Below, piece after piece: positions 38,318 through 50,000 of a DNA stretch of 64,000 nucleotides (positions are counted from its first letter, which is position 1; each line of letters begins with the position of its first letter). The DNA comes from Micromussa lordhowensis. Taxonomy: Eukaryota; Cnidaria; Anthozoa; Scleractinia; Lobophylliidae. The notes beneath the pieces are model-generated. The model was not told the origin of the DNA. It did not search any database and saw only the letters and a program-made list of their open reading frames with translations. The DNA lies in contig OZ026601.1 of assembly GCA_964020085.1 (NCBI GenBank), forward strand, positions 26,897,418 through 26,961,417, in the 5' to 3' direction. The translations under genes and the position numbers were made by a program.

Positions 38318-39923
38318 AATTGATTCTTTCAGAAGCTCGAATGGCGTAAATACGAAATATCCTAAGTAAATCCAAGACGAAAAACTGCTCCAGAAGAAAC
38401 CGTCTTCAGCACTCGGCCATCTTGTTCGTTTTTTCCCTCCACTTCTTTCAAACACGCATCAGCCAATCAAATCACGTCTTTTATACAGCTCACGTGATTC
38501 TCTATGCTGACTCCACAGGACAAAGATCACAGGCTCAAGCTGATGGCGACGGAAGTGAGATCAAATTAACACACAGTTTGTCGTCCGTAACAATTTTTCC
38601 CTGGGAACCAAAGGCATAAAAAGTTTACAATCCTTTAATTTATTTTTTTTAACAGGTTTTCTGAGCCTGTTTCCCACTAATAATGTGAACTGAAGTTCAC
38701 AAAACTCCCAAGTGCGTAGAAAGGTAAAGATCTTGCCGATTGGAAGTACTTCCGGTTCTTTCAGTAATGGAGAATTTCGGTTGCATTTAGAAGTATGTCT
38801 GTCCTTAAATGGAATCAGTCAGTAGAAGCTAGCAGCTAGCGGAATTCCACCAACTGTGAAGACAAATACAGCCGCGTGATCCGGTCATAAAACATTTTCA
38901 CACATATATGGATAAATTACTTTTATTTCATCTATTCAGTTGACACATACTATGCTTACGAACAACTCCTTTTCCGAAAGTTAATACAGCACTTTCCTCC
39001 CAGCACTGAAATCGCATAATTTTACAATTTTCCGGGGGAGGGGGAGGGGGGGCTCCGAGTCTCGCTTTTCGCCGCCTGTTATACTCTATTAGCTCATGTG
39101 AAAAATTACACGGTGAACCCAAGCCTTGTCGATTGACAGAGTAAATTAAAATGCACGTTAAAATGCGCGGAAGCATAATCCTAAGAAAATAAGTATATAG
39201 ACTGTGAACAGTCTCTCTTTTCCCTGACAATCCGTGGGGAAGAACGCAAAACAAGTGAGCGTGCAAGCATGACTTGCGAGCGACGAAACTGCAAATGCAG
39301 ATATTTGATTGTTCAAGTTCACGAGCATATTTTTTAATCTCGAATACAAGTCATATATTTTTAAACGAACCATGTACTTTAATTAAAAGTCATTATCATA
39401 GTTATTTTATCATTTTTACACTGCCGATTTAACCACCACACAGTTTTCAACTGTATTACAATTACACTAAAAGTGTTAAAAAAAAATCAACTTTCCTCAC
39501 AGAACCGAATTTCAATATTTCATAAACAATAATAAAAACAACAACAGCTTGGTTGGTTCCTAAATAACCCAGCTTCATAAAATAACTTTGAAAACAGCGT
39601 AAGAACCAAGCTTGAATACAAAATCAAAATCGAGCACCATCGACTCGAAGGAGGTCTTGGCTTGCAGTGTATAGAAGTATGTGAAAAAAGTGTCTTAGAG
39701 TGGAGAAATTGCGGTAGCAGTTCTGGGTGGTGCTTTGAGTAAGAAAACAGACAAAAACGATACATTCTTCCCTAAGAACACATTGACTTTTTGGGATTAT
39801 AAGAAGCTTCCTTCTTTAAACAATCGAAGCAAACTTTCTTACGGGTGGGAGAGGGGAAGGTAAATGACAGAGCAAGAAATGGAGTTGTACAAAACTGCTG
39901 ACTAAACATTTTTCTGGTGTTTA
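38318..39923. other. RACGAP1 5' flank and UBX-LRR 3' flank
   Basis: No gene is supported. Near 38455-38500, about 140-180 bp upstream of the RACGAP1 ATG, there is an inverted CCAAT (AGCCAATCAAATCAC) and a CACGTG E-box; these could belong to the RACGAP1 promoter. A G-rich run lies at 39030-39052. The right end should contain the 3' UTR of the UBX-LRR gene. Confidence 0.5.
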
Positions 39924-41762
39924 TTACTGTTCTTGTTCGTCATCTGAATCTTCAGAATCCTGTGATGGAGGAGTGCAGTTATTTGTTCTTAAGGCTTTCA
40001 GTGAAGGACAACCTGCAAATAGGATTTATTAAACAAACGAGCTTATTTATAAACCCCACTAAAACAGTAAGATAAACATTCCTGTTAAAACGTTTAAGAA
40101 AACACTTCCTGCAGTACGGGATGTGCAGAAAGAGCCCTTATCACTCCTGTGATAACGTAATAGAGTGATTTACTAGAACGACTCGCGAAGTTAATGACGT
40201 TTCGGTTCGGTTACGTCTACGTCGGGGGGGCCACACGACTTAGGAGCTTAACTCGGTTTCCGTAACATGAAGCGACTAGGAATATTTCCACTCCCCTCTG
40301 ATTGGGATGCTGGTCCATCGCAGGGTTCCCCTCCCCCCTGGGAATTAAATTCGGCGGTACCCATTTTTACACCTGATTGGAAAGAGGCAGTGCGAGAGTA
40401 CAGTGTAAGGCTCGAACCCAGACCGCTCGATCTGGAGTTCAGCGCGCTCTTACCATTTGGCCACCGCGCCTCAACTAGTATCTCGAGGGGGTGTGTTTAT
40501 TGAAGACAGGGCTTCTTACCTTGACATCTCTAAAGTTCCCCTGAGCTACAGACCGTGAGCTTGGTTAAGCCTGCTTTCCTTAATCGTTCTCAACTCCAAA
40601 CTACACTAAACTCTTTAATTGGCTAATGGTACAAGATGGGAATATATTGTAAAGTACACTTAATGAAATAAAGACGTTCATGAAAACAGGGGAGCTTATA
40701 TTATATTACAAAGCCCTATCACATGGGGCTGTTTAATTAAGAGGGGGCGAGAAGGCGCTTATTAAACGCTATTCTCCCACATGTTATGCTAATTCTACCT
40801 GTTAGGAGAGTACGACAGTCACTTGTCACTCTTGTCCAATCGAGATTCAGTTGACTCAGTAATGGTAGTACGAGGTGTGATAATCTTTTATTTGACAGTC
40901 GGGTTCTGCTCAAGTTCACTCTCGCAAGACTCTTGCAGTGGTTCAGAGTTCCATTTAAAAGAAGTTTGTTGCTAATTCTTGTGGATGACAAGCCAAGAAT
41001 CCTGAGATACTGGAAACCTGTGCGAGTATTAAACATGGACTAGTGATGTTAAACGACCAAGGAAGAAAATACGATGCAAAAAGTTAGAACCAACTTGTAC
41101 CGCACATTATTTTATCTCTCAGTTAGTACGAGTGCTGTGATTGGTCAATTTGGAGGGCCGTATTCTACTGAACGGCCAGCTAAAATTTAAAGCAGTTTCT
41201 GTTCCCAAAATACCGGTTTCGTGATTTATCGCCAAGTGTTCTTTACTTTTTTAGCAAGTAAAAGCTTAAAACTTTCTTTTACTTCTGAAACTGTGCATGA
41301 GTCAATAAACAACAACTTCAAAATTGACTCGTTTTGCTTTCGAAGTGCATCAGAAATTTGAAGCCGTTCCGCGTGAATAGAAATCGTTCCCAAACCCGTC
41401 AGACACACAGTAGGGACATAATAAATATCTTACTAACCTTGTTTTCTCGGTCCGTACTGTAAGTTAGGGATCCTCGTTTTTCCCCTTTGATTTATCGATG
41501 GGAAAAAACTCGGTCTGTAACTTAAAGTACGGCCCTCGAACTCGGTTAGTAAGAGGTATGACTTACACGTTAGAACCACATTATACAGCCTAACCCTAAC
41601 CCACATGAAAGTGCATCGATAGCTTTCATTCAAATGGTCACACACTGGAATAAACAGTACCACATGAAAGTACTGCTCAGTAGCTTTCATTTAAATGGTT
41701 ACATACTGGGGTTTAATCCACAGGAGTAAACGTTACAACCAGTCCGTACAGCATAATAAACA

Positions 41763-41796
<34 letters not shown>

Positions 41797-44700
41797 GAGA
41801 GTTTTCATTGGCTTAGCCATCATGGGCTACGAGTCATTATACCATGCCCTACGGATATGGTAAGCGTACGCGTGATTTTTTTGAGGCGTTTTTATTTTTT
41901 TTTTAAGTTTAGTTTGCTCTATTTTTGGGGCGTTTTTAATATAATAATTATTCCACTCGCCCTTGTTGGTTATGAGATGATTATAACCAACTCGGCGCTA
42001 TGCACCACGTTGGCTATCTACCATCTCATATCCAACGCGCGCTTGTGGAATAATTGTTAATTACAACATGGAAGTACTGCTCAATAGCTTTCATTTGAAT
42101 CATCACACACTAGGCTTCAGTCCAGAGACTTAAGTTAGAACGACCCTGTACAGCATAATAAATAGTACCACATGAAATTTAATTGAAACCCTTGAAAGAA
42201 ACAGCCATCTTGGACAGTGCCACATAAAATTATTTCTTCATAGTTTTCATTGGAATGCTCACATACTCAAGACTGGATATAAAAGGGCTTTAACGGTGGC
42301 TCGAAACAGTTTCCAGCACTTTCCAAGACGTAGACTTCTATAACTGCTCTATATCGGTTGATGCCAAAATCATGGTATCAAAAAAACTGCCCAATCATTG
42401 ATGAACATGTTGCTGCCAAATTTGTGGCACAATAGGTTACCATAGCAACAATATGACCTGCTAAAAACACCCTTAATTTTAGCTTTGAGCGCTAATAACT
42501 TTAAAACGAGCTCGGTTGCCCCTATTTTTATTATCAAATTATGATAATAAGCATGATAAGATGCAACTTTTTAGAAAGTTAAAAACAATTCTGTGAAGTG
42601 GGTTCAGAGCCACCTTACATTTACAAAACTTTAATGTGGCTCTGAACCCACTCCACAAAATGTTTTTTTAACTTTGCAAACAGGTGCATCTCGTCATGTT
42701 TATCATAATTTAATGATAAAAAATAGGGGTCACCGAGATCGTTTTTGAGTTGTAAAATAGATGATTGCAACTAGTTTACCAATGATTGGGAATTTGTATG
42801 ATACCATTATTGTAGCATCACTTGTTAAACAGTGGCAGTATTCATCCTTCAAAATATAGCTGTTAGAAAAGTACTGGAAACTGTTGCCAGCCTCCTTAAA
42901 TTAAACACCGCATTGGTGTCTGTGTTTATTAGGATCCCTCTCCATTCAGTGACTAATTTTTCTCTACAAACCTTTTAAAAAAGATCACTCAGAAATGGTA
43001 AAAGAGGCGCTTACTTGACAAAGCTGTACATCCTTCGTCAGTAATCACCGTTCTGTCTACATTCAATTCTTCGAGTTCTGTTAGAGCTGTCAACAAAACG
43101 TACGGATGACTTATTGCAAGAGTTAAGTGAAAAATTTTATCTGTTTCTAAAGAGTTATAGAATCACATGAAAAAGTTTGGGATAAGCTTAAAGAAGCTTT
43201 GCAAACACTCACTTGCAACTCGTGTTCCCAACGTATTTCTCTTTCTCCAACGCTTCCACCCATGTTTCAATAACTCGATAGAAAATTTTATTTTTTCATT
43301 ATTTGCCTTGCATTGTAGGCCCGCAAAGCGTCCAAAGGCCTGCAGCTAAATTTCCTGCCTACAGTGCTTGGTAAAACGGATTAAATTTAATCTTGCCTGT
43401 TAAGCTTTTCAAACCATCATCCGTCAGTTTGGTGTTGCTAAGTGACAACTGCGTCAATCTGTATTGTGAGAGAAAAAAGGTTTCGAGCAGCTATCTCAGC
43501 TATTAATACCATAGTTTTGAACAAAAATCAAAATGATGGAAAAGGTTGCAATATATTAAGGCTTAGGTTAGGGTGTACCAGAAGAGTGTAGCGAGGTCTG
43601 TGCTTTCTGACTTAGAGCCAAATATTTTCCCATCTAGCGCGACTTTACTCAGTCAATAAGTAATTTATCATAACAACTTTGACGAACTTGATTTGTTGGA
43701 AATTGTCAAAATTTCTGGGTAAATGGTCTGAATCATAGTTTAACATAATGGCGCAAAGGACCGCAAACGAAAATGCTGCCTGTTTACGTAGGATCTGTAA
43801 AAGATCTGATCAGCCAAAAATAGAAAGAATAGCAAACAATGATGCAAGACTGATACTACGTAGAAAGCATAACGGGGCAACGACATGATAGAGTCCAAAC
43901 TGAAAGCCAAATTGCAACCGTGGACAGCTGTTTCGACCTTGTTGGGTCTCGTCAGCACGGTGTACCCAACAAGGTCGAAACAGCTGTCCACGGTTGCAAT
44001 TTGGCTTTCAGTTTGGATTCTATCATGTCGTTGCCCCGTTAAGCTTTCTACGTAGTATCAGCCTTGCATCATTGTTTGCTATTCTGAATCATACGCTCTA
44101 AGCACAATGGGCATGTAAACTGAAGTAATGTAGGTACAGCAGGCAAGTTCCCAGGGTCTCTCATCTTCGCACCCTCCTGGAGCCTGGGGGCGGGAAGATG
44201 AGATACCCTGGGAAAGAGGTTGATTTAAGTAATGTTTGTAATGCATAGTTAAGTATTGTTAGTAATGTAGGCAATCCAAGTAATGTAAGTAGCTATGAGT
44301 TCTGCAAATAACAAAATTCAATGTTTTACCTTGTCATAAGTGCTATGGAGTAAACTCCACTGTCTGTGACATGAATGTAATCAGACAGATCAAGAGCTAA
44401 CAAGGGAAGTCCTGGTAGGAGAAAAGATTCAAGGAGTCAACTTAATCACCACAGCCCGGGGAACACTCCCGCATGGAAAAGTTGGAGATGCTCGTCATCT
44501 CACTTAGGGGTGTAAATGACAGATTTTGGTCTCACTTAAGGCGTTTTGGATTAAACGCCACTGTTTTTAGCTATCAAAGTATTCTTTAGGGTACACTTGA
44601 AGAAATTTAAAAAAAAACACTGTCATTTTCTTTTTAAGTGGTATCTTTTAGGGGTGAAATAAAGCTTGAGCCACATCTGGATACAGGCGCGGATCCAGGA

Positions 44701-47029
44701 TAAGCGGTGACTGATTTCCGAAACAACGAGCGCCTTCTAGAGAGATCCAGGGCTGTGTTCCCTTACGAAATGTTATGGATTTTTTATTCCTTTTAAGTCC
44801 CCTTTCTGGAGTTTCTGAGTAATTCTGAAATATCTTACCGATTTCCGTAAAACGGTGGAAACTGGTATTGATCCACGCTTGGGATATCAGTGGCGAATCC
44901 AGACCTTGAGCTAAGGGGGGGGGGGGGGGTCTTGATTTACTTGCCATGGCGGCCATTTTCCCTTCAGTCATTTATTCTTTTTTTTACCCAAAATAAGGGG
45001 GGGGGGGGGTTGGGCCCCCCGGGCCCCTCGACTAGATCCGCCACTGGATATATCTCCTTTAGGGGTTTAATTTAAACTTTCCAAGGAACATCCCTGACCT
45101 TCTCATATGATAGTCCCTCCAAGCACCAAAGTAGAGTAAGAAAAAAAACACCAACAACAACAGTGACACATCGACCAACCTCTTGCCACTGATACAAGCA
45201 TTTCAAAAGCACTTCTTACCTTGAATATTATTCACTCCCTTATCTGTAAGATTCAGTCTGTTTGGTAGTTTTAATGTTGATAACTTAAGACCTGCAAAAA
45301 CAAGCCATAGTGCATTTTGTTAGACTAGTGAAAATCTCCTTCCTGACTTAATTCATATCCTACTGAAGTGAGCAGTTGGTCTTTTTAGTTGTTGTCAGTG
45401 ATAGAATCATCTATTATAAATGGCTTCAGATAAACTGATACAAAACCTACTGTTTAGGAAGGGGAGTTCAAAGGTTCTGATTTAACTTCCATGCAAAAAG
45501 AAAAGTAGAAATACGCAAGGCAGAGTTTTTGCCAACTGAGAATTGTGAAGTTTTTCCATGGTCAAAAATAGCTCAAGATCTGTCTTGTGGATTTTTATGT
45601 TATTTTGCATATCAGAGCCAATTTCTGAGTCTTGACATTTTAAGGTAGATAAAAGTTGGGCTCTTTTACTCCTTCAAAGCTGTAGTAAGCCACCATAAAC
45701 TCAGACAGACACCTTCCTAAAGCAGACAACATTTTAAGACAGACACCTTCAGAGGCTTAAGAGATATCTAAGACTAAATAAATTAAAATACTGTCATCAG
45801 AAGAACAATTTTATCTAACAATATAGATAAATTTATTTTTATCTAAAATACAAAAATTGATTATTAAGGATAAAAATAGACAAGCAGAGCTAAATGTGCA
45901 AATGCGCAAAAGTGAAGGAAAAACAACGAAAAACTAGTAAAACAAGTGCACACAAGCACTTTTCTCATAGCTATTTGTTGTATTCATCTTCACATCCATC
46001 ACACGTCAAGAATTCTATTCCTTATTCTCAGTTTCTTAGACTTTGTCGCCTTTGTAGTGAGGACTCTGATTTTTCCATTAAATCAGAGGAAATGTGCAAT
46101 TTTTTCGACAAACGTGGATATCCTGCCTCTGTTGTTCAAGCAGGCCATCATCGTGCCCAACAAATTGATCGGCAGTCAGCACTACAAACGTCTCAGAAGG
46201 AGAATAATAATAGAATTCCATTCACCCTCACATTTCACCCTCACAATCACGCAGTAAAATCCATCATTCTCAAAAACTTCAAATTACTTCAAAATGATCC
46301 CGATACTGGTAGAATCTTTTCGCCACCGCCATTAATTTCATTCAAACGCGACAAAAACATAAGTAACTTTTTAGTTAGAAGTGCATTCAAAATAAGTGAA
46401 CAACCTGGAACTTTTAAATGCGCACGCGTGCGATGTAAAACATGTCCTTTCATTTACAATGTTGAGAAATTGTCGGGACCCAAGCAATCCATTAAGATCA
46501 CAGATCAATTTACCTGTACCTCAGCCAATGTCATCTACTGTATAACTTGCACTCTTTGCAAAAAGTTATATATCGGCGAAACAGGTAGACGACTAGGCGA
46601 CCGTTTCCGAGAACACCTTCGCGACGTAGAGAAAGACGATAAAGACGCTTCTAAACCGGTTGCTAGATACTTTAATCTGCCGAATCATTCTAAGCGACAT
46701 ATGGCAGTCTGTGGCCTCTCCCTACATCAAGGAAGCACAGAAAGCCACAAAACTCTTGAACAAAGATTTATTTTTCAAATCGGCACTCTTAATCCTCACG
46801 GTATCAACAAACGCTTTTCATTCAACTAATTCATTCTGTTGTTTTTCACGTTGCCAGGCACCAACCAATAGCGTAGCTCCACATTTCTGTATATAAACCA
46901 CACACAACCCACAATTCCTTGATTCGCTCCGACGAAGGGCTAACGCTCGAAACGTCAGCTTCCGAATCTCTTTACGGTGGACAATTCACGTTATCAACCC
47001 AGTTGATAAAATCAAATTATCTTGTAATA

Positions 47030-47066
<37 letters not shown>

Positions 47067-50000
47067 TGCCCCCTTTATTCATAAGAGGAAGTAAAACAGC
47101 TTACACCAAGAAAAAATGCAGAAACTGTTCCAAGCCACCTTAAAAAGTCAACCGCCTTTTTTATGTCTGAAGTTCTTTGTTCACTTAATTTTACACTTTG
47201 TTTTTACCTTGCAGATGACAGAGTCCATCATCAGAGATATTTGTCGAGAGTAGATTGAGTGACACAAGTGATGGGTGATTCATCAGAGCGGTTAAACTGT
47301 CATCATGTATTGCTGTACAGTGTGAGACATTCAGACTTTCCAACTGGTTTAAGTGATGCACAACATCCAGTGAAGCAATCTATGAAATTAGTGAAATTAT
47401 AAATATTTAGTTGTATATACTGGCAGAAACCAGAGAGTAGGCCTAGCTAATTATTGTCAAGTGAAGATTGCATGTTGGTCAGTACATGCATGGCCCCAGA
47501 GTGATTGAACTTCTCTCAGTTTACAAAGGATAGCTAGGACTATTCCAGGTTACCCCCAGTAGCAGCATAAGGATGGATAAGGACGATAAACCGTAGGCCC
47601 TGTCTCACAGTACTGGTGTGGGATGTTAAAGAACCCATACACCGTTCAAAAAGAGTAGGGGACGCTGTCGGTTTATCACTTATTCTGTTCTGGGGGAACC
47701 TGTGTATTCCACTCTTCTCTCTAATAAGATTGTGAACTGCGTGGCTGCAATTTGCGCCTAAATAAGCAGTCTGGCAAAGTCCATCGCGCAGAATGCCGCG
47801 ACACATCCGGGACTTAAATGTGGAGTCCGCGCGAGATTTCAAATTCAATCAGGCTGCCCGATGGTCAAACAATAAAGAAAATGACCAGAAAATGGCCGAC
47901 AACGCTTACTTGTTTAGAGTTTACGCCCTTTATACTTGTGTTTCGCAGTGGTTATCATATGGCTTTTGTAGATGAGACATTGATGGAATAAAGGAAGCAT
48001 TTTTTGACATGTTACGAAGAGTGGATTTAGTCGTTTTCTTTTCCTGAATTTGGTCCATTTAAGGGGAAATATTGTATGAGGAAATATTTGGAGTATGAAT
48101 TTTTCTCCAACAAAGTGCCCTTCTTAACGGTTATCATACGGCTTTGAATGTATGTTAAGGAAGCTTTATGCCAAGTTTTAACGGAAAATGATGGTCGTTC
48201 TGTCCAACTTTCGAACACTCTGCCGATCGTTCAGCCTTCGTTCGCTTCAGAAACTAGGAGAGCAATAGAACGAAACCCTTTTGAATTTCCCGGTAGAATA
48301 TTAATATATGCTAAGCTCTGCCTCTGCAAACAATAGGACACACGCCGACGCTATAAGGCATTGAAATTGAGAGGTGACAAAATGAATCAATTAACCATCA
48401 TAATCGGCTTTGCGTGAGTTGCAATAAACACGAAGTCTCGTGTTAATCGCAAATTTTCAACATGTCCTCTGTGCAAGAAATGCAGCGCGTTGATCGGGAG
48501 CTCTTTTTAGAGCTCATTGAATCCCCGATTAACCCCGCTTTCTTGCACATGTCCACTCCACTAAAACGCTACGACCCAATGTTCATGACAATAGCTCGGG
48601 CTCGCTTTGAAATTCCCGCTAGAGTTAAAACTGATCCAATTTTGAATAATCATCTCACACAAACAATGGAAAACAATGCTCGCTCAGACGTAAGAGGCCT
48701 TTAAGCAGAAATGTCATTTTTTTATGCAATGTCGTACGAATAGAAAAGACCTGTGTTGTCTTTTTAAGTCCTTGATTAACGTACAGACAACTTAAACCGA
48801 TCGAGTAAACGACAGCGTCTAATGAACTGCTTTGACCGGTCAGTCGCGTAAAAGAGGACAACGATAAAATAGATGCAAGTGTTTAGCGCACCGCACTTTC
48901 CATTTAGCAACGCTTTGGAAGTAGAATTATATTTTTGTGGGAAAACTTTTTGTCTTCCACGCTCAAACCATTTCGAGTGTGACATATCAACCCAAGAAAA
49001 GAGAGAATGCCGCTGCACACGACTTTGTTGACAAAAGTCTTTGTGAAGAGCGTCGGCCGCGTTTAAATTAGCGCGCTTTTGTTAACTTTATTACACCTTC
49101 GGATTTACTTGATTTACTTCACACATCAGGACCGTTTGATTGACAGCCACCGATTCATTGACGAGAGCAGTCGGAAAACCGAAAGCTTAATCTAACCATT
49201 ATTATTCCGCCCTGGGCACTGCAAGTACATGTCGCGAAAGACAATAGAATTCTGCGCGATGCCCCCACAAAGTGTTGTAAAGCGCTTTGATTGCCAGGAT
49301 AAAAGCGCTATACAAATGTTATTCTATGCTATTCTATAGCAGCACAGGTCATCCAAGCGTAATATCATAGTTTGTACCAAAAATAGGAGCGGAAATATAA
49401 AAGTTTGTATGGAGATTAGGAGATGAATTGAAATTGCTCGATGTGTGGGTAATTCACTGATTTGAGACTCTTGAACATTCAATTGTTCATTTCCTCTCAT
49501 CCTGAGGTGTTTAAATAAGATTTGAGCAAATTTTGATAATTTATAACACCGTAGGGTAAATAACCAAAATTTGCTCAAATGTTGTTTAAACAACCCAGGA
49601 TGAGCAGATATTACACCGCTGAATAGTCAAGAGTCTCCTAGTCTCATTACAAACTCTTATACAGTCTAACCTCTCTACAACGGCCACCTTGGGGAAAAAA
49701 GAAGTGACCATTGTAGAGAGGTGGTTGTTATGGGGAGGTAGCGGTGTAATATGACAACAGTTTTTTCTGCGGGGTTCAACATTTTTATCTTGAGAAAATG
49801 CTTAGTGTAGCATGTAACACAATCAAATATGTCAATAATGGAGAAACCAAACAGAAGCAGAGACCAACCATGAGTGGTACGGGTCAAGTTTCATGACCTT
49901 TTCCAATAAAAAGTGGGGTTCTGTACTCTGTTTGTCAGTTGTTGACTAACTGTCCATTTTCAAGAGGTTATTTTGGCAGATGGGATGAACTTAAGTGGCC

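Noticed and set aside
41432..41450. 19-nt candidate microexon with AG and GT borders in the UBX-LRR gene
   Set aside because: It lies inside a palindromic MITE, and the flanking exons (43086-43015 and 41017-40799) join in frame without it.
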